A stretch of 64,000 bases of DNA from Heterobasidion occidentale (taxonomy: Eukaryota; Basidiomycota; Agaricomycetes; Russulales; Bondarzewiaceae), in the NCBI GenBank assembly GCA_039111635.1, contig JBCAQO010000006.1:2852001-2916000 (forward strand), in the 5' to 3' direction. Below are positions 11,834-22,775 of the stretch, in pieces. The translations under genes and the position numbers were made by a program. Numbering within the stretch: position 1 is the stretch's first letter; each line of letters opens with the position of its first letter. The notes under the pieces were generated by a model. The model had not been told where the DNA came from, did not search any database, and saw only the letters and a list, made by a program, of their open reading frames with translations.

Positions 11834-13179
11834 CTACAGGAGACCACATTCGCGCAAATGAATTTGGAGCAGAATATCTTGGATTGCGCTCAAAACGACT
11901 GTGAACAGACAAGGGTGGTGCCATGAGTTAGGGAATATGGTTACAATGAGGACCTACACTTGATCTGCTGCGTATCCGTCGCACACGTGTAATGCGCATA
12001 GATTTGCTTCGTGGCTGCACTTTGATTGAGGCTGACGAACCGATGCAGCAGGTAGTCGCAGGCAGCGTCGTAGTTGTCTCCGCCAGCGTAATCAGGGAAA
12101 TAGTCGCCCAACGGTGACCGTGGCAGTTTCTCCGCGAAAAGATCGATCTTGTTGAGGAACAAGATCTGACAGGAAACCATGTTCAGTACCGAAAGACTTG
12201 CGGAGTCGGGAGCGCTTACAATGGAGGTCTTGACGAACCACCGCGAGTTGCATATTGAGTCGAAGAGGGTCAAGGCCTCTTGCATTCGATTCTAGACCTG
12301 CACTTCAGGGAATATCGCGCTTATTTAAAGATAGCGAGCGACATACCACACTCTCATCTTCGTACAGCATCTGGTCGTATTCACTAAGACTGACCAAGAA
12401 CACAAGCGCAGTGACATTCTCGAAGCAATGAATCCATTTCTTGCGCTCTGACCGCTGACCACCGACATCGAAGAGCTTGTAGGTCAGCTCGCCAACTTTG
12501 AACGTTGTCTCCGTTATACCGGTCGTCTTGACTCGACTTCTAAGGATATCCTGATCGGTTGGCATGTAACCTGGTCCAGACATACGGTCAATGGAGTTGA
12601 AGTAGTAAACTGCCGAGTCGTTCAACTGGAATTCGCGAGAGCGGCGGACGGCTTCTTTGACGCCGGCGTCCCGCCAGAGCCCCCGGACAGCGTCTCCGAC
12701 ATCGTTAGGAAGAACATCGCCTTCGATCTGCGCGGGCAGTGACAGAATCACAGCACGGCGAGCATCGTTCTGAGGGGAGAGAGAGATGTCAAGCGTGGGC
12801 ATGGCCTCGAGGATGGCACGCATAGACTGGATGGTGTTTGAGAAGATGATTTCTTTGTAAGAATCCCTCTCCTGCTCGTTGTATCCACCGTGGTGAATGA
12901 GCTTCATCTGCTTGAGGACGGTTGACTTGGAGAGGGACGATGAGCGACAGGGGCGAGCGGAAGTTTAAGGGGTATACCTTTCCAGATTCACCCGCACCCA
13001 GCAGCAACATCTTGATTTCGTTCTTTGCCATCATGCGGTCCCGCTTCAGCTGGTTTTCGATCTCATCGTTACCTAGTCTCCGAGGTCAGACGCGAGTACG
13101 GAGGTGGTGGTGGTTCAAGGGGTAGCTACTTACGAGCCTTTGCCTCATCATCGATGCCGGTGGATTGAACGCAACCCAT
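11834..13179 (-). CDS. Heterotrimeric G-protein alpha subunit, Gi-like (fungal group I)
   Basis: Six exons (13134-13179, 12978-13072, 12347-12925, 12220-12291, 11958-12165, 11834-11898) give exactly 354 residues, the standard size. All nucleotide motifs are present: GAGESGKST (40-48, joined across an intron), RVKTTGI switch I, DVGGQRSE switch [10 protein letters not shown] and TCATDT. The N-terminus MGCVQS carries the myristoylation glycine and palmitoylation cysteine. The C-terminus ECGLL has cysteine at -4, as in pertussis-toxin-sensitive Gi-like subunits. The protein cycles GTP at the plasma membrane downstream of seven-helix receptors; group I members act in mating, nutrient or cAMP signalling, though the exact role is not readable here. 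Intact, with no frameshift. Confidence 0.97.
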
Positions 13180-14944
13180 TTTTGAACACTGGCAGGGTCA
13201 AGAAGCAGGTATGGTCTTGGTATAATTATAAGTAAAAGAGCGGGAGAGTGGGAGGGGAGAAACAGACAGGAGAAGAGGGGTAAACGCGCGGCGTCGGAGG
13301 GGACAGCGACGAGGGAGGATGTAGTCAAGGATCCGGTCCAAACAATTCGTTCGGGCTCAAATCCAAACACCGACAAACACCGCCACTCACTCAGCCGCTT
13401 TCACAGCCAAATCCGTCGACTTCCTTACGCCCTCTGCTCCCGCCTCCCTACTTATCTCCCATTTACCCTCCGTACATCTCCATTTCCTCCGCAAATGTCC
13501 CAGCCGTGGATCTCTACCCAACCCACACAAACCGCGGGCATTTTCCTGAAAAATCTCCACCATGCTCGGTGGCGAGCGTCACTCACAATGGTCACGACGA
13601 CCCTGTCTGTAGCTACATGTTCCTCAGTCACCACTGTTGGTCCTATGAAACCAATGTCATGACAAATGATGAGCGCCAGACACATATGATACGCCTCCGA
13701 CGTTCAACTTTGTTCCTACGTAGTAGATAAGCAGCAATATGTTCGATGTTCGATGCCAGCATAGGTGAGTACTCTTCCTAATCGCACTTCGCTTCAGTAT
13801 TTTGATGCAAAATTTGATGGCAGGGCTGATGCTGAAGCGCTGATGCATCTTCGCTCTTGACGTGTCAGTAAGCAAATGCGTCAACCTCCGGACTCGAGAG
13901 GATCGTTACATAAGTAGTAACTCGGCGCCCTTGTTCAGACTAAGTACTAATGTTCCCGTCACTCAACGCTGTCCTCGCCCATATGCATGCATCCTTTAGA
14001 TCACTTCAAACAGCTGATCCGAGCTGTTTGATGCAACTCCTTCCTCTTGGTTTCAGGTGTCGCGCATTGTAAGAACACGCTGTGTGGTGTCTGTTCACGA
14101 ACCCTCGATGCACTCAGAACGATAAGATGGATGGTGTATATTGGATACAGCATGGATGAGCCGTTTGACATCCTCGTTCGCTCATGGTTCAACGTGCGTT
14201 CGAGGGCGAGTCTATTTCCCCGTCCGTCATACTTGCGGTTAACCTCTTGATCGCATCGAACAATCACAGCTGAAAATCATGTAGATGGGTTTAGGATCGC
14301 CAGAACAGCCGTCATTGTAATGGACGATGATTAACATGGGTGTTCCGTCGATTGTAACAGAGATGTTCCGAAAATGGCGCAGTCAAGGGAGCAGCCGGTT
14401 TCAAGATTTCCTCCAAAACAATAAACAGCCTGGCAAATCTGAAAGGGATTCTTAGGATCAGCAGGTTGTCAACTGTTGGCTGCAGGTGCACTGGTATGTT
14501 GGTAATGTAGTCTCGCCGTCCAAACTTGAGGGTGGTCATCATAGGACCCTTCCCGATTCAGGTCATGAGTGAAGACGTTGAACTTTGACGATGGACAGAG
14601 CTGTGCACATCCACCAGCGACCAATGCCTCTGCGCTGGCGCTGAAGCGCTGAAGCTTGTAATGGAACGAATAGTTACAAGATGACGTTGCTGGCATTCTT
14701 ATCACTGAAAGTTGGACACAGATCCATCAGAGTCAGGAGTGCTCACAGATAAAAGAAACCTTACTGAATGTACCAGAGTAATCACTCGAAGCAGAACGCA
14801 GAGCCCTGAGTGAATACACACACTCAAGCTGATGAACTAGCCTTCCACGCAGAATAAAGCCGTCAATTCTATATCTTCTCACTATCGTACACGCAATCCA
14901 TCGGCAAACTAGCAGCGAAATCGAAAAGGCGAAGGCAGTGGATA
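13180..14944. other. Intergenic, no gene seen
   Basis: About 1.75 kb upstream of G alpha, reaching the end of the DAP1-like gene. It includes the G alpha promoter (T/C-rich at 13390-13500). Short open frames here lack motifs and consistent splice partners. The stretch 14,270-14,720 is also empty as far as I can see. Confidence 0.5.
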
Positions 14945-15595
14945 CTACAGATTTGCCACGGCTGCTGGCAGATCCACAACTTTGCCAACAACGTTGTAGC
15001 GTTTCCTGCGCAACATTCAAACAGCGAACAATGTCGCAGCAAGAAATGACGTACGTGAAGAAGATGTGCCAGTCGTTCAACACCTTCATCTCGTTCTCCG
15101 GCAGATCACTGTAGTCTGGTACAGCGTCCTCCGGCTTGAGACTTGACTTCCCCAATGCCTTCGATGCATCTTTGCCTGCAAACAGGTTGTACGACTTCCC
15201 CGGCCCGTACGTGTCAGACTTGTGGGAAACATCGAACACAGTCCCTTCATGGCACTGGACGCTGAGTCTACAATCGACATGGAGATAGATAAGCGCGCAC
15301 CTTTGATAGCAACATAGATGGGCTTCGAGGAATCAGACCCGTCGAATTGTTTCAACTGGTCCAAAGTGAACGGGTCATCTTTGGGGGGAGCTAAATCTGA
15401 CCTCTCCGCCTGCATGATGCTCTTTACTTCTGAGTTCTTTTCTTCGGGTGGAGGAGACGGACGGGGCGAAGGAAGAGGCGACGAAAAGGGGGAATCGGGC
15501 TGAGTGAAGAAGTAGCCTTGGAGGTAGAAAGCAACTGGCAAGGCCAACAGCAGCCCTGCGACGAGCACGTCCATCGCATTCAGATTGAACGCCAT
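14945..15595 (-). CDS. DAP1: Dap1 / membrane-associated progesterone receptor-type heme protein
   Basis: Three exons (15301-15595, 15055-15244, 14945-15005) give 181 residues. A hydrophobic anchor (VLVAGLLLALPVAFYL, about residues 10-26) and a Pro/Ser linker precede a cytochrome b5-like MAPR domain: FTLDQLKQFDGSD, KPIYVAIKGTVFDVS, then YGPGKSYNLFAGKDASKAL. The family uses tyrosines of this last segment for heme binding and supports the sterol P450 Erg11. The C-terminus has NDWHIFF, then TKRYNVVGKVVDLP. All three exons are needed to complete the domain and the phases agree. A later in-frame Met at residue 8 is an alternative start. Yeast Dap1 is slightly shorter at the N-terminus. The likely location is the ER membrane. 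Confidence 0.9.
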
Positions 15596-15749
15596 CGTGC
15601 GGCAATCACCGGGCCGAGTTCACATTTTATGCTCTTTTCCTTTCAAATTACAGGATCGGCGAACCGCGACCTATCGTGACACGGCTGTTTCATACATCCT
15701 CGACGACACGAATGCCCGATGATCATAGAGTGACTCGCATTGGGCACCT

Positions 15750-16604
15750 CTATTGACCGTGACCGTCCACCATTACCCTGACAGCCCTCAACCACTCATC
15801 TCGGTCCTTACCCCAGCCACCAAGCCTCCGAATTTTACCGCCTGCCTCGATGCCGTCGACTGCGCACCGCTCTGACTCTCGCTTTCTGACAGACCAATGA
15901 TGGCTTATACAACACCAAATGATACTGTCCTTTCGAGAAGAACGCTTCGCTCACGCGCTCGGGACAATTGGGGCTGCACGGCGGGACCAGGCCAAAAAGT
16001 CGCTTCAGCGTGCGTAGGCAGAGGCGGGGGAGATACAAGGCGAGGGGCGGGTCGAGCCCTGAATCACAGTATGGGGCACAGCGAAGGGCGTCATGATGCG
16101 CCAAGGCCGCTCTGTTAAGAAGGTGAGCACACTGGAAGTATCGTTCCTTACGCACAGAGCACGTCAGTTGCGGAATCCGCGACCAGGTCTCCGAGTTGAG
16201 ACCTGTAGCTCCCATCCACAACCCACCCACCGTGGCTGTCTTCGCTGTCCCGGAGCAGAGCTGTGACCCTGTCTATGAACACCGACTTTGGTGTCGGCTC
16301 CCAGTTGGGATTCCAGTATACTGCGTCCAGGGAAATGTGTGGGATGCCAAGGAGCGCAGCGACCTCGGCGGCTAAAGTCGACTATCGTTGGATTGCGACG
16401 GATATCAGAGATAATCTGTGTATTGAACTGGTGTATAATTGATGTGAAAGAAAGCTTGCCTTGCCGGTCCCTGTACGCGGAGAAATGCTGAGACGAATTA
16501 ATGTTAGAGGCATGTGAGTGATTTGGCGCACCACTGTTTCCGATAACATGGACGCGATAATGCCCCGAGGCATCCCCTCTAAGGGGAGGTATCGTCGAAG
16601 TCAT
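15750..16604 (-). CDS. Small P-loop kinase-like protein (FlaR / adenylate kinase-like)
   Basis: Four exons: 16532-16604, an 11-nt microexon 16460-16470, 16156-16381 and 15750-16058. The P-loop VIGNSGTGKSTLAAEVA is assembled from exons 1, 2 and 3: exon 1 ends GNS, the microexon supplies GTGK, and exon 3 starts STLAAEV. Next come LLGIPHISLDAVYWNPNW, WVVDGSYRS, then DVLWLDPPLALYLPRLCLRT, all typical of the small nucleoside kinase-like family in fungi. The intron after the microexon is GC..AG. In exon 4 the frame breaks at the AAA run 15931-15933: EAFFSK continues as DSIIWCCISHHW only if one A is removed, after which the frame is open to TAG at 15750. With that correction the protein is 205 residues. 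Substrate unknown. Confidence 0.8.
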
Positions 16605-17008
16605 GGTGCACGCCCTCTGACAGTGGATGCGTGCCGCGAGCACCAAAATGAACCGGATTCTATACTTATGGCAGTGTGACTCACATTCGAATCGGTACCG
16701 TAGGCGCGCGCCAATTTCATGTTTATGAACAGACGAACCTACACTAGAGCTGCATTCAAAGTGATAGTGACTACATATATGTACAATATAGGGGAGACAG
16801 TAACTTATCGTAAACACATTCAGGTCACAGTGTCAAAAGCAGAGATACGCTGGGGTAAGATGGCCGAGTAATAGTAATGAGTAGAGTAGTGAATAAGCGA
16901 CGAGGCATAAATACCATCGACTCGTGACTATGGAGAATTGCATATGCAAGGTACAGTCGTGAAGAAGGCGTGCACGGGCGTTACGAACGAGATGAAGATC
17001 AGGTAAAA
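16605..17008. other. Intergenic, promoter of the P-loop gene
   Basis: About 400 bp between two minus-strand genes. No gene, repeat or RNA structure supported. Confidence 0.45.
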
Positions 17009-17727
17009 TCAGAGGTTATGCTCCGCAATGTGTCTCATGATGAGCAACGAGGTGAGGAGCTCTGGTAGGAGAACAGTCTCAACTCCAATGCGAGAAGCCC
17101 ACAAGCAATGACGTACCGACTGCGAGATGAGGATATGACTCATCGACCGTGAGCATACAACCCGAAGAGCCAGGATAAGGTGGCTCTCCGGCAAGCTTTA
17201 GGTTGTAGTAAGCTACGAGGTATCCGCTCGTATTGAGGCACTAAGTACAACAGACACCGGTCAGAGCAGGCATGATGGAAAAGATTGCATCACGCACCAT
17301 CCACTCAAAATTCTCTCTACCACGCCAGCTCCACCTATATTCCTGCCCGTCGGAAGCAATGAACTTCCTGTTTTTTGAACTAAAATACGGTGAGCACCAT
17401 TGTCACGAGACAAGCCTGGATGGGTGCTTACCTCCCGAAAGGCGACATTTTCGAAAGGTACTGGCTCATGGGCAAACTACCACGTCCAGAGAATATGACA
17501 GTGCCAAGCGCATTGTTCGCGCCATAGTCCAGTGTGGCAACAGGGAAAGAGTACGCCCCCTGGCTGGGCATGGTGAGGTCGTAAATCATGTACGCGGTAC
17601 GGTGTACATCGCGAAGTGTGCATCGAAAGCCGAGGCGCATCCGGTCGTTGACGTCGACGAATTCCGACCCGAGGAGGGTGCCAGACTTGTCTTCAAGGAA
17701 GTACGGCATGCCCAGTGTCGGCAGCAT
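17009..17727 (-). CDS. DUF6593-type protein
   Basis: Four exons (17432-17727, 17298-17379, 17117-17240, 17009-17061) give 184 residues with all phases consistent. It has the pattern I associate with the basidiomycete DUF6593 group: FLEDKSGTLLGSEFVDVNDR, MIYDLTMP, LDYGANNALGTVIF, LPMSQYLSKMSPFG, RKFIASDGQEYRW, a Gly-Tyr-Leu-Val core (NTSGYLVAYYNLK), and the end ELLTSLLIMRHIAEHNL. The function of the family is not known. There is no signal peptide or membrane helix, so it is probably cytosolic and beta-rich. The start at 17727 gives MLPTLGMPYFLED; the second Met at 17709 is an equally possible start. The domain name is from memory of the family pattern and should be confirmed by a profile search. 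Confidence 0.8.
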
Positions 17728-18790
17728 CGATGCTTTGATGCAGTGCAGAAGACGTGGAGGAGAATCGAGATGGGGTGCGAGTGTCGGGCATGGCAGGCGA
17801 GGAAAGTGCAGAATTTGTAGGTCGTCAGAGAGATGGCTATCTGATACCCAAGCAAATTGCACTACACTGAGAGTGGAGGATCATCGGTCCCCACTGCACG
17901 ATATTCCGGCATCCGGCGGAAAAAGACTCCCATGGACTCCTACTACGAAACAAATCCACTGTAGTGACGAGAATCTATCACCCGCCTGGGTGCTCCAGAC
18001 GGCGTTAGAGGTTCATATTAGGATAAGCGGATTCTGGCCGCGACAAGATGATGAACTTTGTGGACAGAAAGCCGTCAGAGGACTGTACCCGCCGAGAGGC
18101 GTGCAATGGGCGGCACGATGATTAGCTGGTGACTGGTCCGGCGTGGACCAACATGATCGATAATAGATCAAGATACTGGAAAAGGGAGCTCCGCCCGACT
18201 GTGCGCAGCGTCCTTCGCTAAAAGATGTGGTAAGTGATGGAACAAAAAGGACTGATGTGCTCGGAGGGTGGCTCCTGGAGGTTCTGAAGAGACATGGTTT
18301 GGAAACAGAATTCAATCAACAACGTTGCCTCAGGATCTCAGCTTCCGACGTCACTGATCCGGTGCCGTGTGACTCGTGCCGGCACGTCCCGTCAAGGAGC
18401 TGTCCTCCACGATTGCGCATGAGGCAGCTCGTCGTGATCGAGGCAATTCAGTACATGTCGGAGGGGCAAACTCTTGTTCGCCTGAAGGAGGTTGGGCTCC
18501 TCGATGTATTTACACGAGGCTTCGACATTTCTTGCCGAGGTGGTAAGAACGTGCGTACCACCGGCCCCAGATAGTTTAGTTTGCCACGAGTGTCCGACTC
18601 TCATGCTCACTTGTCCGTAAATATGACGCAATAACGCAGTTGGAGCAAGCCGAGACAAGCAGGGCGCGAGAGTGCAGACAAGAGACACGGCTGAACATCA
18701 TGCGCCACGGCACGGTGGGCTTCGATGCGATCAGGCGCAATGTCCAGTGACCTCCGAGCCTTCATCATGCATCACACAGCCAGCTTCAAC
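17728..18790. other. Intergenic, no confident gene
   Basis: Upstream of the DUF6593-type gene. A plus-strand frame of 115 codons (18227-18574) and a minus-strand frame at 18392-18688 overlap here. Neither shows a domain, and I could not extend either with well-phased splice sites. Confidence 0.4.
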
Positions 18791-18796
18791 CCAAGG

Positions 18797-19470
18797 AACA
18801 GTTCGGCTTGGTGCAGGGGCTTATCACATCCGTCCCGGCGGGGAATGTTTATTCTTCAAACAAAGAACCAAAGAAGCTCTTCGGCTCTGATGGAGTCTTC
18901 GACGAGGGATGCGCAACAGCGGGACTGTATTTCGGCGCAATGTATATCTGAGAGAGCACGGATGGATCGTTTGACGGCAGTAGCCGGGATGGTCCTTATG
19001 GGAGGCAGCCAATATACAACTCGCTGATGCAAGTTTCAAGGTAAGTAGGCCGAGTAACAGCGAGTCAGCTTCGGTCACGATTACTTCTAGATCATACATA
19101 CCTCTTGGGGTCCTATGGTTCGCGGTTCAGGATGGCCATGATAGAATATTAGATGATTCTGTGACGTGAAAAGGTACAAAGGCTTCGCGAGAGTTGGCAG
19201 GAGTTACTGCAGTCTGGACGGATCAAGGGGCTCAGAAGAGTCGGAAATGACAAGTCAGCGCGATGTCAATAAGGCCCAATCTCGTACTTTGAAGAGGAGA
19301 CCTCGGGCTTGCTGGAAGGGGTGGGAGATTGACACGCTTTCGCGAAGATATCGTCGGAAAAAGATCCGGTACTTGCTCTGAAGGAGTCGAAGTCCGAAAC
19401 ACGTTCCAAAGATTCTGAGAACACACGAGTGATTGACAAAGGGCCAATATTGACCGGTGTATGGCAAGGA
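18797..19470 (+). pseudogene. Possible decayed protein gene, unidentified
   Basis: From about 18797 one plus-strand frame reads with protein-like composition: EQFGLVQGLITSVPAGNVYS, KKLFGSDGVFDEGCATAGLY. It meets an in-frame TGA at about 18948 and continues sensibly (GSFDGSSRDGPYGRQPIYN) to a good donor, AG|GTAAGT at 19040, and acceptor TTCTAG at 19090. Downstream another frame reads EKVQRLRESWQELLQSGRIK, and later KDPVLALKESKSE, again with in-frame stops. The alternation of good coding stretches and stops suggests a degraded gene rather than introns. Family not recognised; could also be chance in part. Confidence 0.3.
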
Positions 19471-19586
19471 TAACAAGAACAGCTCTGGAATATACGTACT
19501 AGAAGGTCATGGCGATGCGAATTAACTAAGAGAAGCATAAATAGAAAATATGCTCACCAGAAAATAGGAGGTGGCACAAACCCAAG

Positions 19587-20466
19587 TCATCGGTTACCCC
19601 ATCTGCGCTCCCCAGACACCTCCCTCGGATGATCAGTCCGTCGTCTCCGATCGCCATCACCATCTCGTGTTCTTTCCCTATACCCGCCGTTCCTCTCCCT
19701 CTCGTCTTCTCTCTCGTACCTTCCCCGACTAACAGGCGACCTCCGCTCATAGTCACGATATCTCCGCATCTCTTCCCTCTCTCTGTCTCGGCGTGGTGAG
19801 CGAGAGCGCGAGCGCGAACGAGAATGATCACGATGACTTTGGGCAATGTTAGCGACCTCTGGATCGCGTCTGCTCTCACCACGGCGCTGTTCCTTCCTAG
19901 TACGTTTCTCCTCCTTCCGCTCCACTTTTCGCCTCCGCCTTTCCTCCTTCTCCTTCCTCCGTATGGATTCTGCGCTATCCAGCTCGGTTTCCTTCTTGAC
20001 TTCGGTCGCATTTGCGCCCGTCCCGGGACCGGAATCAGACGCATTTTTCTGGCTTGGTCCAAAACCACTGTATCACAGAAATCATGATCGAGGTTAGCAT
20101 TAGAACGGCCAAGTAACAGTGAAGAGTCGAGTGACAGACAGTGCAATAGATAAGGCTTCAGCCTCTGCCTCCTTGATCTTCCGGATTTCTTCCAGTCTCT
20201 CTGCTTCTGTATCCTTCACGTCACGGTTGTACCAATGCACATCTTTGTTCTTCTGCCACCGTCCAGTGGGAGCATTGATACTATGACCAAGGTAGTTCTA
20301 GCAAGCGGGATCAGGTTAGCCTGTGTCGGAAGGTGGACAAGGCGGACGAACTTGAACTTGTGTTGTATGGGGCCTCACGTACCTCACGATCCTTGTCCGC
20401 AGACACGTCTGACCATTTGAACTGCGCCTGTCCACCGCGGGTGCCGCCGCGCACAGGTTCAAACAT
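19587..20466 (-). CDS. MMTAG2-domain protein with RS-like tail
   Basis: Three exons (20383-20466, 20140-20297, 19587-20067) give 240 residues. The first 60 residues are a near-complete MMTAG2-type domain: MFEPVRGGTRGGQAQFKWSD, DKDRENYLGHSINAPTGRWQ, then KDVHWYNRD. A charged helix follows (RLEEIRKIKEAEAEAL), then a very basic Arg/Glu/Ser tail with SRSRSRSRSP, typical of nuclear RNA-processing proteins. The human homologue is linked to multiple myeloma expression and has no settled function; a nuclear role is inferred. The start at MFEPVRGG matches the family start even though the frame is open further upstream. Donor of intron 2 is GTCTGT. Divergent from the PWWP gene, 628 bp apart. Confidence 0.85.
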
Positions 20467-21094
20467 GTCAGATGATGGGTTTGACGAGGGTGACGGGGTT
20501 TGGAAGGTCGCGGTGGGTGAGCGCAGCGGCAAGCGAACCTGGGCCTCCGCCACTGACTAAGCCGAGATTTGTCCTATAGTTTGAGCTGTTTGGGTAGTTT
20601 GTGGGCGAAAAGTGACCACGGAGTCTGAACGCTCTCTGCTCAGTATACTCATCATACAAAGCTAGCTACATTTCAATGGTAGAGGGCAAACATGCTTGTG
20701 AGCGATTTATGGGTGTGTCTGAACAGCCGATCGTAGAAAGTGCGTCGGAACGCCGCGACCGTATCAGGCCGGACTGACTGCCGAGTCCTGCCGAATTGCG
20801 GTAGTGCAGTGCGCGTATTGATGTGCGACTGACTGCGCGTCGTCGATGCTAGGCTCGTCTGCACGAGTGTGGGCCGCGTAATAGGGAAGTAGCCGTGCAT
20901 TGGCGCGCGTCTGTGTGGGCTGGGTGGACGAGATGAAATGTTTGTTGATTGGGGTGCACGCCGCACGGGCCCGCGTGGCAAAAGGGGGCGGGCTGTTCTG
21001 GGAATTGCCGAGTCCAACTTTGACCAGGACCACTCACTCGCGTCCTCCTTCCACCGCGCCCGTCGTCGACCCGCAGCGAACGCGTCCATTCACC
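20467..21094. promoter_or_regulatory. Divergent promoter region between MMTAG2-type and PWWP genes
   Basis: 630 bp between the two divergent start codons. It must contain both promoters. No TATA box was obvious on either side. Frames within it are short and inconsistent. Confidence 0.4.
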
Positions 21095-22775
21095 ATGAGC
21101 AAAAAGGCGAAGACCTCAAAAGAGACAAAATACGACTTCCGCGACGTCGTGCTCGCGAAAGTACGCGGGTATCCGCCGTGGCCAGGCATGGTACGTTTTC
21201 GCTGGCCGAGCGCGTTCCACCCTACGATGACCTCGCTTTTGTTCTTGTCACCTCTCTCTAGGTTGTTGACCCAGAAAATGTCACCTCGGAGGTAGCTAAA
21301 GAGCGGCCCGCTAACAAAAAGTCGCATTTCTATTGCGTCCGGTTCTTCCCTAAGGGCGAGCAGTATGTCCCGTCACGCCTGCTCCCTCTCCCCTCATCCG
21401 CTGATCTTTTCGCTCTTGTTCTCAGTGCTTGGCTAGTCTCTAAAGACATCTCTCGACTTCAGCAGCATGAAATCGAGGCGTACATCAACGAGCCATATAA
21501 GAAATCAGGCGACCTTCTCACTGGCTATCGCATCGCACTCGATCCCACGAAATGGGAAGAGGAGCTGGAGAACAAACGCGTCGAGGCTGCCGAGGCAGAA
21601 GAAAACGCTGAAGTCGACCAACTCGAAGCCGAGTCGTCCGTAGCGGATGCTGATGCTGACGCCGATGAGGACGACAAACCCATCAAGCCCAAGAAACGGA
21701 AGCGCGATTCCGAAACGGCGCCTTCCAAAGTCAAGGGCAAGCCGAAGTCGAAGAAAGCTTCCGCGGAGCCAGCTGGGAAGAAAAAGCCTGCAGCGGGAGC
21801 AAAGGGCAAGAAGAACGGGGCGAAGTCGAAGGCTATGGTTGAAAGTGAGGATGAGGGCGGCGTGGCGGGCGAAGCGGAAGAAGACGAGGATGCGGGTCCA
21901 AGCAAGCAGACCTCGCCACCACCAGCTAAGAAAGCGAAGAAGGACAAGGAGGACGATCGTATGTGACCCTCTTGCTGTCAGCTTCCCTCATATTCAGCAT
22001 GCGACGCATCTCCACAGCTCTAGCAGCTGATCCTGAAGCGGTGAAAGTCCGAGAGTGGAGACACCGATTGCAGAAGACTTTCTTGACCGATGGCAAAGAT
22101 CCAAAACCGGAAGTACGCTGTTGATTTTTCTACAATCTGAATAGTTGTATCTGATCTCGATGATGCAGGATATGCCAGCGTGCGACGAGCTATTTACCAC
22201 TATCGAGCAGTACGAAAAGATGAATATTCACTATCTGTCGGTATGTGCTACCTCTCCCTTCGTTTCCGATTGTGCCAGGCCGCGAGACGCGAAGAGTTTT
22301 CGCCAATTTGTCTGCCTCGCTTCACATTTGTCCTTTTTTCTGAATTTGTTCCTTCTCGCTCCACCAGTTCTCGAAGATTGGCAAGGTCATGCGTCACATC
22401 TACATGCAGACCCCCGAGAAGATTCCTCGGGATGACGATTTCCATTTCCGCGATCGCGCAAACGTCTTGGTCGAGAAATGGCATGCTTTGATGAACGCGA
22501 ACAAGGACAGCGTCGAAAACGGCACCGCCAAAGTGAATGGCGCAGTCATCAAGGACGCCCCGTCCTCGGAAGAGCCCAAGGCGTCCGAACCCAATGTCGC
22601 TGCGGAGAGCGAGGAGAAGCGCGAGGCGGAGGACGTGCCCATGGAGGACGTCGAGGCAAAGGAGAACGTCGATGGCGATGCGCCGAAGGCGGAAACTAAC
22701 GGTGCGGCTGAGTCTGCTGAGACTGCTGACGGAGACCTCTCTGTGCTGGCAGACGTGACGATGTCGGAGGCGTGA
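21095..22775 (+). CDS. PWWP-domain chromatin protein with C-terminal helical domain
   Basis: Six exons (21095-21190, 21262-21362, 21426-21958, 22018-22112, 22169-22240, 22368-22775) give 434 residues. The PWWP domain is at about residues 12-100: DVVLAKVRGYPPWPGM, then HFYCVRFFPKGE, HAWLVSKDIS; its core is split by two introns that join in phase. PWWP domains read methylated lysine on nucleosomes, typically H3K36me. A Lys/Ala-rich nuclear-localising linker (KPKKRKRD, KKAKKDKED) follows. Next is a helical segment, VREWRHRLQKTFL to FHFRDRANVLVEKWHAL (about 245-330), that resembles the TFIIS N-terminal/LEDGF integrase-binding type fold. The acidic tail is low complexity. The overall architecture is LEDGF/HRP2-like. 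Nuclear, probably linked to transcription elongation. Intact. Confidence 0.88.
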
